A program made the position numbers and the translations under genes. From assembly GCA_963736595.1 (NCBI GenBank), contig CAVTPG010000002.1, positions 542,349 through 606,348 on the forward strand: DNA of 64,000 nucleotides, given 5' to 3'. Below the pieces are notes generated by a model. That model had not been told where the DNA came from and ran no database searches. It saw only the letters and a program-made list of their open reading frames with translations. Below are positions 45,978-56,422 of the stretch, piece by piece (positions within the stretch are counted from its first letter, which is position 1; every line of letters starts with the position of its first letter). Source of the DNA: Parapontixanthobacter sp963736595. Its GTDB lineage: Bacteria; Pseudomonadota; Alphaproteobacteria; Sphingomonadales; Sphingomonadaceae.

Positions 45978-46094
45978 TCCTGCGCACACAAGAAAATGGC
46001 GGAGTTCCATTCGCGGTTTCCTGCCCGCGTGCCTTCGCCCTTGCATGGTCATGGACAAACGTTAACGTCGCCCGCAAATTTAAGAGGATGTTTG

Positions 46095-48341
46095 ATGCGG
46101 AAATGGTTCGGGCGCTTGGGCTGGCTGGTTTTGGCCGTGGTGCTGATTATGTTTGTGGGACTGGCCACGTGGGAGCCTTTCGCTGCCGGTCGCTCTGCCG
46201 GGCCGGGCCCCGGTGCCGATGGCAATCGCACTTATACCGCAGAAATCGTGCGTGACGATTTTGGCGTTCCGCATATCTACGGCGATACCGATCCCGATGT
46301 CGCTTACGGTGTGGCCATCGCTCATGCGGAGGATGACTTTTTCACGCTGCAGGACGTGGTTGCGATGGCGGCCGGCCGGTATGGCGCGATTGCAGGGCAG
46401 GACGGTGCGCAAATAGATTACGTCTATCATTTGCTCGATGCGCGCGGGGTCGCGGAACGCGAATATCCCAAGCAGCCCGCCGACACTCGCGCTTTGTTCG
46501 AAGCCTATGCCGCCGGCCTCAACCAATACGCCGCCGAACATCCGGGCGAAGTGAAGCTGGGTAATTTGTTCCCGGTCAGCGGCCTTGATGTGGCAGCGGG
46601 CTTTGCGCTGCGACAGCCGTTCTTCTTCGGATTGAGCAATGTCATCGGGCCGTTGGTAGCAGGCGAGGAATTGCCGGGCGAATTCGGTCCTGCAATTTTA
46701 AGCAACGAGCTTGAGGAAGGCGAGACGCCGCCCTTGCCAGCGGTGGCGCAAAATAACGCACGCGCCTTGCCTTTGCATATGGGCGACGATGGCGCGCTGG
46801 CAGGCTCCAACGCCTTTGCCGTGTCGCCGGAGAAATCGGGCGGGCCGACGACGCTGATATCCAACGCGCATCAGCCGTGGCGCGGCGGAGTCGCGTGGTA
46901 TGAGCTGGTCGTGGAATCGGGTGAAGGCTGGCATTTTGCAGGCGCGAATTTCCCGGGTAGTCCCTTCCCGTTTCTGGGCCATAACGAGAATTTGGGTTGG
47001 ACCAATACGGTGAACCGGCCCGACCTGATCGATGTGTATAAGCTTGAGATGGCGACATCACCCGGCATAGACGGCGAAGAATTGCGTTACCGGATGGACG
47101 GCGAATGGCTCGATTTGGAAAGCGAGACCGTCACACTACCGGTAAAATTCGGACCTGTGACGCTGCCGATCCGCCGCACCGTTTACCGCAGCGTGCATGG
47201 CCCGGTCATTATCAATGACAAAGGCGCATTTGCCATCCGTTATGGCGGCATGGGCAAACTCGATCAGCTGGACGCCTATTACCGCCTCAACAAAGCCAAG
47301 GATCTGGCCGAGTGGGAAAGCATCCTTGCGCGCATGGCCATCCCCAGCACGAATTTCATCTATGGCGATAAGGACGGCAACATCGCCTACGTCTATAATG
47401 CAGCCATTCCCGACCGGCCGACAGGTTATGACTGGCGCGGCATTCTGCCCGGCGATGACAGCAAAGCGATCTGGCAAGGCCCGGTCGCCTATGACGCCAT
47501 TCCAAAATACGTAAATCCGGCCAGCGGCTGGCTGATGAATGCCAACAATACGCCGTTCATTGCCGCCGGTCCGGGTAGCGATCTGTCGCCCGATAGCGTC
47601 CCGCCCGAAATGGGCGTGGAATTGAAAATGACCAATCGCGCGCGGCGGGCATGGAAGCTGATGAGCGAGGCGGGCACGCTGGACCGCGCGGCGCTGGAGC
47701 GGATCAAATACGATACGGCTTACGAGCGATCCGGCTATGTCGCGGAAATGCTGGACGATGTCGCGAAGCTGGACCTTGGCGATGCGCCCGAACTGGCAGA
47801 AGCGCAGGCCTTGCTCGCCACTTGGGACAATACCGCGGATAATATTGGCGGGGCGGATGCGCTTGCGCTGCTTATGGTGCGCGATTTCATGTCGGCGGAA
47901 TATCAGAACAAGACGCGCCCCGATGTCCGCGACGAACTGGAAGACAAGGTCGCGCATTTGCAAAAACATTTCGGCCGGCTCGATCCGCCGATGTCGGAAC
48001 TGCTGCGGTTGCGGCAGGGTCCGGGCAAATACGCCGTCGATTTGCCGCTGGATGGTGGTTCGGACACGTTGCGCGCCTCCACCACTTGGGATGTCGATGA
48101 CGATGGCCGTCTTTCAGTGCGCCACGGTGACAGCTTCATCCAGTGGGTCGAGTGGTATCCAGGCCAGCGGGTTACCTCGCGTTCGATCCAGCCATTCGGC
48201 GCTGCTACAACGCGGCCCGACAGTCCCCATTTCACCGATCAGGCACAGCTGTTTGTGCAACACCGCTTGAAGCCGGTGTGGTTCTGGCGCGACGATGTCA
48301 TGCAACACGCAAACACCCGAAAAACCGTGACGAACCAGTGA
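46095..48341 (+). CDS. Penicillin acylase family protein (acylase / AHL-acylase type)
   Basis: A 748-residue Ntn hydrolase. An N-terminal membrane anchor or signal (WLVLAVVLIMFVGLA), an alpha-chain region (VRDDFGVPHIYGDTDPDVAYG) and the autoprocessing site AGSNAFAVSP follow, where S238 becomes the N-terminal nucleophile of the beta chain. NAHQPWRGGVAWYELVVESGEG and ATSPGID are further family motifs. Members cleave amide bonds in beta-lactams, acyl-homoserine lactones or related acyl amides in the periplasm. The ATG at 46095 follows AGAGGA. The natural substrate is not evident. Confidence 0.88.
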   Translation: MRKWFGRLGWLVLAVVLIMFVGLATWEPFAAGRSAGPGPGADGNRTYTAEIVRDDFGVPHIYGDTDPDVAYGVAIAHAEDDFFTLQDVVAMAAGRYGAIAGQDGAQIDYVYHLLDARGVAEREYPKQPADTRALFEAYAAGLNQYAAEHPGEVKLGNLFPVSGLDVAAGFALRQPFFFGLSNVIGPLVAGEELPGEFGPAILSNELEEGETPPLPAVAQNNARALPLHMGDDGALAGSNAFAVSPEKSGGPTTLISNAHQPWRGGVAWYELVVESGEGWHFAGANFPGSPFPFLGHNENLGWTNTVNRPDLIDVYKLEMATSPGIDGEELRYRMDGEWLDLESETVTLPVKFGPVTLPIRRTVYRSVHGPVIINDKGAFAIRYGGMGKLDQLDAYYRLNKAKDLAEWESILARMAIPSTNFIYGDKDGNIAYVYNAAIPDRPTGYDWRGILPGDDSKAIWQGPVAYDAIPKYVNPASGWLMNANNTPFIAAGPGSDLSPDSVPPEMGVELKMTNRARRAWKLMSEAGTLDRAALERIKYDTAYERSGYVAEMLDDVAKLDLGDAPELAEAQALLATWDNTADNIGGADALALLMVRDFMSAEYQNKTRPDVRDELEDKVAHLQKHFGRLDPPMSELLRLRQGPGKYAVDLPLDGGSDTLRASTTWDVDDDGRLSVRHGDSFIQWVEWYPGQRVTSRSIQPFGAATTRPDSPHFTDQAQLFVQHRLKPVWFWRDDVMQHANTRKTVTNQ

Positions 48342-48403
48342 TTTTCAGCTAAGATACTTTCAAGAGAAACGAAATTTAAAAATAACGATAATTGGGGATT
48401 GAG

Positions 48404-51319
48404 ATGACCGCTAAGATGATTTCCGCCAGCACGATCGCAATGGCGCTGGCCGCGTGTTCTTCGTACAATCAAGAGCCGCAATCCGTATCTTCCGAAAACG
48501 CAATGGCGACCGCCACGGCTATTCCTGACACGGTCGAACCTGCCCCGCTCGACGCGCTGATTGCCGAAGTCTCCGTTCCATATGAAAAATTCACGCTCGA
48601 CAATGGTTTGACCGTCGTCGTTCACGAGGACCGCAAAGCGCCCGTCGTCGCGGTTTCCGTCTGGTACGATGTCGGGTCGAAGCATGAGCCGAAAGGCAAG
48701 ACCGGCTTTGCCCATTTGTTTGAACATTTAATGTTCAACGGCACCGAAAACGCCCCTGCCGACTGGTTTGAATATATCCAGCAGATGGGCGGGACCGATG
48801 TGAACGGAACCACCAACCCTGACCGCACGAACTATTTCCAGACTGTGCCGACCGGTGCTTTGGATCGCGCCCTGATGCTGGAAAGCGACCGAATGGGCCA
48901 TTTGCTGGGCGCCGTGACGCAGGAAAAGCTCGATAATCAGCGCGGCGTTGTCCAGAATGAAAAGCGCCAGGGCGACAATCAGCCTTATGGTTTGCTGCGC
49001 TACGAAATTTTCGAAAACCTCTTTCCCAAAGGCCATCGCTATCACCATTCGACCATCGGTTCGATGGACGATCTGAACGCGGCATCGATGGATGACGTGC
49101 AAGGCTGGTTCCGCAGCAATTATGGCCCGAACAATGCGGTGCTGGTGCTGGCCGGAGACATCGACACGGCGACCGCGCGCGCCAAGGTCGAGGAATGGTT
49201 CGGCGATATCGATGCTGGTCCTGAAGTCAGCCATCCTGACATCACCATCCCTACACTGGCAGCGGACAAGGACGTGGTGGTTGCCGACCAAATTTCCACG
49301 ACACGTCTTTATCGGATGTGGACCGTTCCGGGCATGAAGTCGCCTGAGGCAGTGCCAATGAATCTGGCGTCGTCCGTGCTGGGCGGCCTGTCGTCCTCGC
49401 GCCTCGATAACGCGCTGGTGCGCGGCGATGCCGTCGCCGTATCCGTTTCCACCTTCAACTTTACGCTGGAAGATGCCGGCGTATTCGTAGTGCAAGCCGA
49501 TGTGAAGCCGGGCGTCGATCCGTCGGTCACGGCGGCACGGTTGGATGAAGAGATCGCCAAATTCCTCGCTGAGGGGCCGACCGTCGATGAATTATCACGA
49601 GCCAAGACCAGCGCCATGTCGGGTATTATTCGCGGGCTGGAATCGGTCGGCGGTTTCGGCGGTAAGGCTCCGCAATTGGCGCAAGGTGAATTATACACAG
49701 GCGACCCCGCCTACATCAAAACCGAGCTGACGCGGATGGCCGAAGCCACACCCGATCAAGTCAGGACTTTGGCGCAAAAATGGCTGTCACGACCCGTCTT
49801 CCGGCTGGTAATGGAGCCGGGTGAGCGAACCGAAGGCGGCGAAGATCGCGGCGGAGCCTTCACCGGCCCCACCAGCGTTGCCGATATCGCGCAGGCCAAT
49901 TACTGCCCGACAGAAGCGTGCGACTTGTCCGGTATCGCGACTTTCTCGCAAGCCGATCGCAGCACTTTGCCCGAAGTCGGCACCCTGACCGAGCTGGACT
50001 TTCCCGATATCGAGCGCGCTACCTTGTCGAACGGTATGGAAGTGTATTTCGCGCAGCGTGACGCGGTGCCGATCGTCACCGTGCGGGTGCAATTCGATGC
50101 CGGTCGAGCAGCCGAAACCCGCCAGCGTTACGGCACGCAAGCCCTATTGCAGCGCACGATGAACGAAGGCACGACGTCGCTCGATTCCACCGAACTTGCG
50201 ATTGCAAAAGAGCGGCTGGGAGCGAGCATTTTCTTTGGCTACAATGCCGACTTCACTGATTTCAGTCTGTCGGCGCTGTCACCGAACCTGTCACCCTCGC
50301 TTGAACTGCTGGCTGATTACATCCGCAATCCGGCGCTCGACAATGCCGAGATCGAGCGGGTTCGCGGGCAATTGCTGAACCAGCTAAACTCCGAATTGAA
50401 AGACCCGAATTCGATTGCAGTCCGCACCGCGCGCGAACTGGTTTACGGCGATCACCCGTATTCACTACCCGATTCCGGCCTAGGCACAGCCGATGTCCTG
50501 TCCGGTCTGTCGCGCAGCAATTTGCTGGATTTCCATCAGACATGGTATCGCCCGGACAACGCCAAGGTCTTCGTCGTCGGTGACACGAACTTGGCACAAG
50601 TCACGCAGCTTTTGGAAAAGAGCTTTGGCGACTGGACTGCACCGCAAACGGCTTTGCCGCAGAAACGCTATGACATTGATGTGCCAGCGCCGCAGCAGCG
50701 CATCGTTCTGGTCAATCGCCCGAATTCGCCGCAATCTGTCATTTATGGCGCGCGCGTGCTCGATCTGCGCGGCACCGACGACCTTGTTGGCGTGCGTGCA
50801 GCCAATGAAGCGATTGGCGGCGGATTTCTTGCGCGGATCAATATGAATTTGCGCGAGACCAAAGGCTGGTCTTACGGTGCGGGTAGTGGTGTCGGCAGTG
50901 GGCTGGACCGGGTTATGTACGGCGTTCGCGCACCAGTGCAGGCCGACCGGACGGGCGATTCCATCGCTGAGATCCGCCGCGAATATGCCGACTTCCTGAC
51001 GACGCGCGGAGTGCAGCCCAACGAGCTGGAACGCACGATCAATAGCAACACGCGCGACCTTCCCGGCCAGTTTGAAACGGCCAACGACGTGCTTGGCGGC
51101 ATCGTCAATATCGTGAATTACGACCGCCCAGACGATTATTATGAGACGATTGCCGATCGCTATCGTGCGCTGAACCAAGCGGGTCTGGACGTTATCGCAC
51201 GCCAGAATTTGCTCGAAAACGAAATGGTCTATGTCGTGGTCGGCGATGCGTCGGTGGTGAAACCGCAGCTTGACGCGCTGGGCCTGCCTGTGGAAGTGCG
51301 CGAGGCCGAAGGCAACTAA
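48404..51319 (+). CDS. M16 family zinc metallopeptidase, lipoprotein
   Basis: A 971-residue two-repeat pitrilysin-like protein with lipobox LAAC (C18), a first M16 domain with the inverted zinc motif H104-x-x-E107-H108 (GFAHLFEHLMFNG), and a second domain starting near ATLSNGMEVYFAQRDAVP without that motif, which is the usual pattern of one active and one structural half. It degrades peptides in the periplasm. The ATG at 48404 follows GGGGA; the TTG at 48392 is less likely. It lies 62 bases after the acylase gene on the same strand. Confidence 0.92.
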   Translation: MTAKMISASTIAMALAACSSYNQEPQSVSSENAMATATAIPDTVEPAPLDALIAEVSVPYEKFTLDNGLTVVVHEDRKAPVVAVSVWYDVGSKHEPKGKTGFAHLFEHLMFNGTENAPADWFEYIQQMGGTDVNGTTNPDRTNYFQTVPTGALDRALMLESDRMGHLLGAVTQEKLDNQRGVVQNEKRQGDNQPYGLLRYEIFENLFPKGHRYHHSTIGSMDDLNAASMDDVQGWFRSNYGPNNAVLVLAGDIDTATARAKVEEWFGDIDAGPEVSHPDITIPTLAADKDVVVADQISTTRLYRMWTVPGMKSPEAVPMNLASSVLGGLSSSRLDNALVRGDAVAVSVSTFNFTLEDAGVFVVQADVKPGVDPSVTAARLDEEIAKFLAEGPTVDELSRAKTSAMSGIIRGLESVGGFGGKAPQLAQGELYTGDPAYIKTELTRMAEATPDQVRTLAQKWLSRPVFRLVMEPGERTEGGEDRGGAFTGPTSVADIAQANYCPTEACDLSGIATFSQADRSTLPEVGTLTELDFPDIERATLSNGMEVYFAQRDAVPIVTVRVQFDAGRAAETRQRYGTQALLQRTMNEGTTSLDSTELAIAKERLGASIFFGYNADFTDFSLSALSPNLSPSLELLADYIRNPALDNAEIERVRGQLLNQLNSELKDPNSIAVRTARELVYGDHPYSLPDSGLGTADVLSGLSRSNLLDFHQTWYRPDNAKVFVVGDTNLAQVTQLLEKSFGDWTAPQTALPQKRYDIDVPAPQQRIVLVNRPNSPQSVIYGARVLDLRGTDDLVGVRAANEAIGGGFLARINMNLRETKGWSYGAGSGVGSGLDRVMYGVRAPVQADRTGDSIAEIRREYADFLTTRGVQPNELERTINSNTRDLPGQFETANDVLGGIVNIVNYDRPDDYYETIADRYRALNQAGLDVIARQNLLENEMVYVVVGDASVVKPQLDALGLPVEVREAEGN

Positions 51320-51358
51320 TCCACGCGTTCAGCGTTGGTATCCAAAAGGAGAATATGA

Positions 51359-51664
51359 ATGTCCGTTGCAGGAACTTATGATTGCATTACCAAAAGCCCG
51401 ATGGGCGACCAAAAAAGCACGTTTTCCGTAGTGCCGGGTGACGACGGCAACACGTTTACCGGCTCCAATCAGGGCGCCATGGGCAGCATGGACGTCGAAG
51501 ACGGGAAGATCGACGGCGACAAGCTGACGTGGAAAATGAACATGACCGTGCCGATGCCAATGACGCTGGATTGCGAAGCAACAATCGCCGGTGATCAGCT
51601 GACCGGCAATGTTAACGCAGGCGCCTTCGGCTCCATGCCGATGACTGGCGAACGTCAAGGCTAA
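51359..51664 (+). CDS. Small conserved hypothetical protein
   Basis: A 101-residue protein without signal peptide or membrane helix. It is built of short beta-like repeats rich in Gly, Asp, Met and Thr (GNTFTGSNQGAMGSMDVEDG, DKLTWKMNMTVPMPMTLDCE). I recognise the general type of short all-beta proteins seen beside dehydrogenases or proteases in sphingomonads, but no function. AAAAGGAG lies 6 bases upstream of two overlapping ATGs, and only the second (51359) opens a full frame. A terminator follows. Confidence 0.8.
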   Translation: MSVAGTYDCITKSPMGDQKSTFSVVPGDDGNTFTGSNQGAMGSMDVEDGKIDGDKLTWKMNMTVPMPMTLDCEATIAGDQLTGNVNAGAFGSMPMTGERQG

Positions 51665-51684
51665 GGTCTGGTTTCACGCTATAG

Positions 51685-51719
51685 AAAAAGCCCGCTGGAG
51701 CAATCCGGCGGGCTTTTTT
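51685..51719. terminator. Bidirectional intrinsic terminator
   Basis: AAAAA, then GCCCGC (51690-51695) paired with GCGGGC (51708-51713), an inner GGA/TCC pair, and six T. It lies between the small gene ending at 51664 (+) and the convergent gatB ending at 51767 (-) and fits both. Confidence 0.88.
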
Positions 51720-51766
51720 GTAGCGAATACGGCAAATGCAAGTTGTAGTCAGATAGGCTGGCCTAC

Positions 51767-53290
51767 TTACGCCAGCTTTGCTTTCAGTAATTCGTTCACA
51801 ACTTGCGGGTTGGCTTTGCCTTGCATGGCTTTCATGGTTTGCCCCACGAAAAAGCCGAACAGCTTGTCCTTACCGCCGCGATATTGTTCGACTTTGTCGG
51901 CGTTTGCGGCCAGCACCTTGTCGATCTCCGCCTCGATCGCGCCGGTATCGCTTTGCTGTTTCAAGCCTTCGGTGTTGGCAATTTCCGCCGGGTCACGTCC
52001 GGTTTTCAAGACGACTTCGTATATCTCTTTGGCCTGCCCGCCCGAAACTTCGCCCGCATCCACCATCTGCAAAATGGCAGCATTGGCAGCAGCTGTATTG
52101 TGTTCCAACCGCGCCTCGTCGCCGATATTCTTGATGACACCGGGCGCGACCGACAAGGTCCAGTTCGCAACTTGTGTCGCGACATCAGCTTCGGACTTAG
52201 CCAACCGCTTGGCCGTTTCGGATAGCAGCGTCTCAAAGCGCGCAAACGTTTCAACCTCGGCGGTCAGCACGGCGGCATTGTAATCGGTCAGGCCGAGCGT
52301 ATCGCGATAGCGCGCGCGCTTGGCATCGGGCAGTTCCGGCAGGCTGGCGCGGCAGTCGTCGAGAAAAGCCTCTTCCAGTTCCAGTGGCAGTAAGTCAGGG
52401 TCGGGAAAATACCGGTAATCATGCGCGTCTTCCTTTGACCGCATCGACCGCGTTTCGCCCCGGTCGGGATCGTATAGCCGGGTTTCCTGCACCACCGTTC
52501 CGCCATCCTCGATCAAATCGACCTGGCGGCGTGCTTCACCCTCAATCACGGCCATGACAAAACGCACCGAATTGACGTTCTTCGTTTCCGTCCGCGTACC
52601 CAGCGGATCGCCCGGTTTGCGCACGCTGACATTGACGTCTGCGCGCATCGAACCTTGCTCCATATTGCCATCGCACGAGCCGACATAGCGCAGAATGGCG
52701 CGCAATTTTCGGACATACGCGCCCGCTTCGGCAGGGGATCGCATATCGGCCTTGCTGACGATTTCCATCAGCGCCACACCGCAGCGATTGAGATCGACAT
52801 AGGACATGGTCGGGTGCTGATCATGCATCAGTTTGCCTGCATCCTGCTCCACATGGATGCGCTCGATCCCGATGATCTTGTCTTCGGGAATGCCGTTCTT
52901 CTCATCGGCTTCAAGCAGGATTTGGCCCTCGCCCACAATGGGATGATACAGCTGCGAAATCTGATAGCCCTGCGGCAAATCGGCGTAAAAATAGTTTTTG
53001 CGATCAAAGCGCGAATAGCGATTGATTTGCGCATCGATTGCCATGCCGGTCCGCACAGCCTGCCGGATACATTCGGCATTCGGCACAGGCAGCATACCGG
53101 GCATCGCCGCATCGATCAGCGAAACCTGCGTGTTAGGCTCTGCCCCGAATTCGGTCGCTGCCGAAGAGAACAGCTTGGAAGCGCTGGTCACCTGCGCATG
53201 GACTTCCAGGCCGATCACGACTTCCCATTCGCCGGTCGCGCCGGGAATGCGGTAGGTGCTTGTTATGCTGTCTCTGGTCACATCGCTCAT
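51767..53290 (-). CDS. gatB: Asp-tRNA(Asn)/Glu-tRNA(Gln) amidotransferase subunit B
   Basis: A 507-residue protein with the GatB opening WEVVIGLEVHAQVTSASKLFS, LPQGYQISQLYHPI, and the C-terminal YqeY-like domain ending VGQTMKAMQGKANPQVVNELL. GatB activates misacylated tRNA before amide transfer within the GatCAB complex. The ATG at 53290 starts MSDVTRDS. The frame stays open upstream to 53707, but that part is antisense noise inside the glycosyltransferase gene. It is separated from gatC-gatA by the glycosyltransferase gene. Confidence 0.95.
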   Translation of the reverse strand: MSDVTRDSITSTYRIPGATGEWEVVIGLEVHAQVTSASKLFSSAATEFGAEPNTQVSLIDAAMPGMLPVPNAECIRQAVRTGMAIDAQINRYSRFDRKNYFYADLPQGYQISQLYHPIVGEGQILLEADEKNGIPEDKIIGIERIHVEQDAGKLMHDQHPTMSYVDLNRCGVALMEIVSKADMRSPAEAGAYVRKLRAILRYVGSCDGNMEQGSMRADVNVSVRKPGDPLGTRTETKNVNSVRFVMAVIEGEARRQVDLIEDGGTVVQETRLYDPDRGETRSMRSKEDAHDYRYFPDPDLLPLELEEAFLDDCRASLPELPDAKRARYRDTLGLTDYNAAVLTAEVETFARFETLLSETAKRLAKSEADVATQVANWTLSVAPGVIKNIGDEARLEHNTAAANAAILQMVDAGEVSGGQAKEIYEVVLKTGRDPAEIANTEGLKQQSDTGAIEAEIDKVLAANADKVEQYRGGKDKLFGFFVGQTMKAMQGKANPQVVNELLKAKLA

Positions 53291-53345
53291 GGAAATGGCT
53301 TTGCTGCCAGTGCGCACAAATTGCAATAATTTTGGCGCTTTGGCT

Positions 53346-54558
53346 TTATGCTTCTGCGGCAGCCAGCGCGTTGCGCAATTGCCGGTCATAGCGTTCGGGT
53401 GGGTCGAAAAACATAGTGCGCAGCCGCGTCGCCGCTTCGACTTTTTTGCGGACCAGCGCCGGATCGTTCGCCAGCCGCCAGATAGCATCGGCATAGCTTG
53501 CCGGATTATTGACCTGCGCTTCGACACACGCATCGGCCAGCATACCGATCGACGGACAAGCGATGGATGTGACCACCGGGCGCAGCGACAAAACGCCCTC
53601 GACGACTGATTTGGCAACGCCCTCTTCGAAAGTGGAGCGGGTCGGCACGATAATGATGTCGCTATCCATGTAATGCCGCGCCATCTCCGTTCCCGAAGTG
53701 AAGCCATGTATTGTTACGCGGTCACCATAAGCAGAGCGTGCGACAGCGTCTTTCAGCGGTGCCAATGCGCCGCCCTCACCGTGGATATGAAACTGGACAC
53801 GCGGACCTTCGCGCTGCGCCAGATCCTCTGCCATCGTTAGGATGTCGAACACGCCTTTGTCCCGCTCGACCCGGCCTGCGAAAATGACGTTTAGCTGATC
53901 CTGGCGAACCTCGGCGAAAGGCGGAAATTTAAAATGTTCGAAGGTTGCCGGATCGTAATCGGGCAGCAAGCTGAAACGTCGGCCGGATATTGCTGCCCGG
54001 CTCCTTTGCCAGTTCGTCGAAGATCGTGGGGACGATTGCCATGGTCGGATCGCCAGCACTTAAATGCCGCCGCGAAGTCAGCTGAATGAAAAACTCATGG
54101 ATGCTGCGCCGATTATGCCCAAGCGCCCGCAGCGCGCAGTGATAAGAGTTGATGAAACGCATTCCCCGCTTGCGAAATGGCGGCGTTACAAACCAGTAAT
54201 GCTGCGCGTCGGTCAGGATCACCGTCGATGCGTGATTAGCTTCAAATTCGCGCAACCTGTCCCGAACCCAGCGGATCATGTCGAGATGATAGCGCAAACC
54301 AGAACGCGTCGTTTTCGGTCGATTGAGCATCTGAAAGTCGCCGCGTGTTTCGGAATAGGCTTCTCCTGCGTGGGATGTGACGACCACACCGGAGCGCCCC
54401 TGACGCTCCAGTTCCGCAAACCAGTGCAGCAGATAGCTCGTCCCGAATAAGGCGGTGTGCGAGCCGTCTTTCCATGCATCATAGACCTTGCGCGCATCGA
54501 CCGGCCCGCTGAGATAACCTACTTTGGGAAGGCCCGCCGGATCATGCGTATCGCTCAC
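53346..54558 (-). CDS. Glycosyltransferase family 4-like protein, frameshifted
   Basis: The N-terminal half (KVGYLSGPVDARKVYDAW, VVTSHAGEAYSETRG) and the C-terminal half (FAGRVERDKGVFDILTMAED, VPTRSTFEEGVAKSVVEGVL) lie in different frames, separated at the GG run 53985-53986. Removing one base gives EPGSNIGRRFSLLPDYD and a 403-residue GT-B protein. Such enzymes use nucleotide sugars to build surface polysaccharides. The GTG at 54558 abuts the gatA stop with no gap. The sugar and acceptor are unknown. Lying between gatA and gatB is unusual. Confidence 0.8.
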
Positions 54559-56059
54559 CTACCACCACTTGTCCGGCTTGGCGGTAAAGGCTGCGCGTTG
54601 CTCGATAGCGAGGCCCGCATTCAGCAAGCCCTGCTCGTCGAATGCCTTGCTCACCAGTTGCAGGCCCAGCGGCAGGCCTTCACTGTTCAGCCCGCACGGA
54701 ACCGACATTGCGGGCAGTCCGGCAAGCGAAGCCGGAACGGCAAACACATCGTTCAGATACATGCCGATGGGATCATCGTCCTTCTCGCCCAGTCCAAAAC
54801 TGGCCGACGGAGTGGTGGGCGCGAGGATAACATCGCAGCTATCCCAAACCTGATCGAAATCGCGCGCAACCAAGTGTGCGGATTTTCTGCGCCTGATTGT
54901 AATATGCGTCGTAAAAACCTGCGCTCAAAACATAGGTTCCGATCAGAATGCGCCGCTTTACCTCGTCCCCGAACCCTTCGGAGCGTGTGGCCGCATACAT
55001 ATCCTGCAATCCTGCGCGTTCCCCCTTCTCTTGGCCAGGAAACTCGCGCAAGCCATAGCGCACGCCGTCATAGCGCGCGAGGTTGGAGGACGCTTCGGCG
55101 GGGGCGATGATGTAGTAAGCGGGCAGCGCGTATTTCGTATGCGGCAAGGAGATTTCGACGATCTCTGCGCCAGCATCGCGCAGCCACGCCTTGCCTTGCT
55201 CCCAGCTTGCCTCGATCTCAGGGTCCATCCCGTCCATCCGGTATTCGCGCGGAATGCCGACTTTCTTGCCGCGCAGATCCGCATCGAGCGAAGTGGACCA
55301 GTTCGGCACGGGCATATCGAGCGAGGTTGTATCCTTGGCATCGAAGCCCGCCATCGCTTCCAGCATGATCGCGCAATCTTCCACGCTACGCGCCATCGGT
55401 CCGGCCTGATCGAGCGAGCTGGCAAAGGCCACCACGCCCCACCGCGAACACCGTCCGTAAGTCGGTTTGACGCCGACAATGCCGGTAAAAGCCGCTGGCT
55501 GACGGATCGAACCGCCTGTATCCGTGCCGGTCGCTGCGGGGCACAAGCGCGCCGCAATCGAAGCGGATGATCCGCCCGATGATCCGCCGGGAGACATCTT
55601 CGTATTGCTGCCACCGCCACGCCGCCAGGGCGAGGTTACCGTGCCGAAATGGCTCGTCTCGTTGGACGATCCCATCGCGAATTGATCGAGGTTCAGCTTG
55701 CCCAGCATCCCCGCGCCCGCCTTCCACAGATTGGCCGAAACGGTGGACTCATATTGCGGCACAAAGCCTTCGAGAATGTGGCTGGCCGCTGTGGTCTGTA
55801 CGCCGTTTGTGCAGAACAGGTCTTTCATCCCGATCGGCACGCCCGCCATCAGGCCCGGTTCCTCGCCCTTGGCGCGCGCGGCATCGGCAGCATCGGCAGC
55901 GTCGAGCGCCTTTTCCGGCGTGGTTACGATAAATGTGTTGAGGACTTCGGCCGCCGCGACGTTGGCATTGAATGCCTCGGCCACTTCGCGCGCAGAGAAG
56001 TCTCCACCTGCAACCCCGTCGCGGATGGCCTTCACGCCAAGTTCGGTCAGATCGGTCAT
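54559..56059 (-). CDS. gatA: Asp-tRNA(Asn)/Glu-tRNA(Gln) amidotransferase subunit A, frameshifted
   Basis: An amidase-signature enzyme with the Ser-cis-Ser-Lys features: KDLFCTNGVQTTA and MSPGGSSGGSSASIAARLCP. The frame breaks at the CC pair 54870-54871 between AQKIRT and LVARDFDQVWDS. Removing one base gives 499 residues ending KPDKWW. GatA hydrolyses glutamine to supply ammonia for converting Glu-tRNA-Gln and Asp-tRNA-Asn. The ATG overlaps the gatC stop (TAATG). Confidence 0.93.
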
Positions 56060-56361
56060 TATTCGATCACCTTGGGCACACCGAAAAAGCCATGTTCCGC
56101 CGCCGGTGCATTGGCCAGAATATCGTCGCGCTTATTGCCTCCGGTCAGCGGGCTTGCGTTCACCTCGTCTTTGCGCAGGCGCAGCGTGTTCGGAATGACG
56201 GCGGTCATCGGCTCAACCTCGCTCGTATCGACTTCGCCAAGCTGTTCGATCCAGCCAAGGATGTTGTTAAGTTCGGGCACCATCCGCTCCAGCGCAGCAT
56301 CATCCATGCTGATCCGCGCGAGCGAGGCGATCTTGGCCACGGTGGGTTTATCAACTGACAT
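56059..56361 (-). CDS. gatC: Asp-tRNA(Asn)/Glu-tRNA(Gln) amidotransferase subunit C
   Basis: A 100-residue protein with the GatC pattern VAKIASLARISMDDAALERMVPELNNILGWIEQLGEVDTS. It stabilises the GatA-GatB pair. The stop overlaps the gatA start by one base, so the two are translationally coupled. Confidence 0.94.
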   Translation of the reverse strand: MSVDKPTVAKIASLARISMDDAALERMVPELNNILGWIEQLGEVDTSEVEPMTAVIPNTLRLRKDEVNASPLTGGNKRDDILANAPAAEHGFFGVPKVIE

Positions 56362-56422
56362 AGCTGTGCGCGTTAGCGAGCGCAGCGGCCCGCTTCAAGC
56401 GGATTTGGGCCGCGACTTGCGC

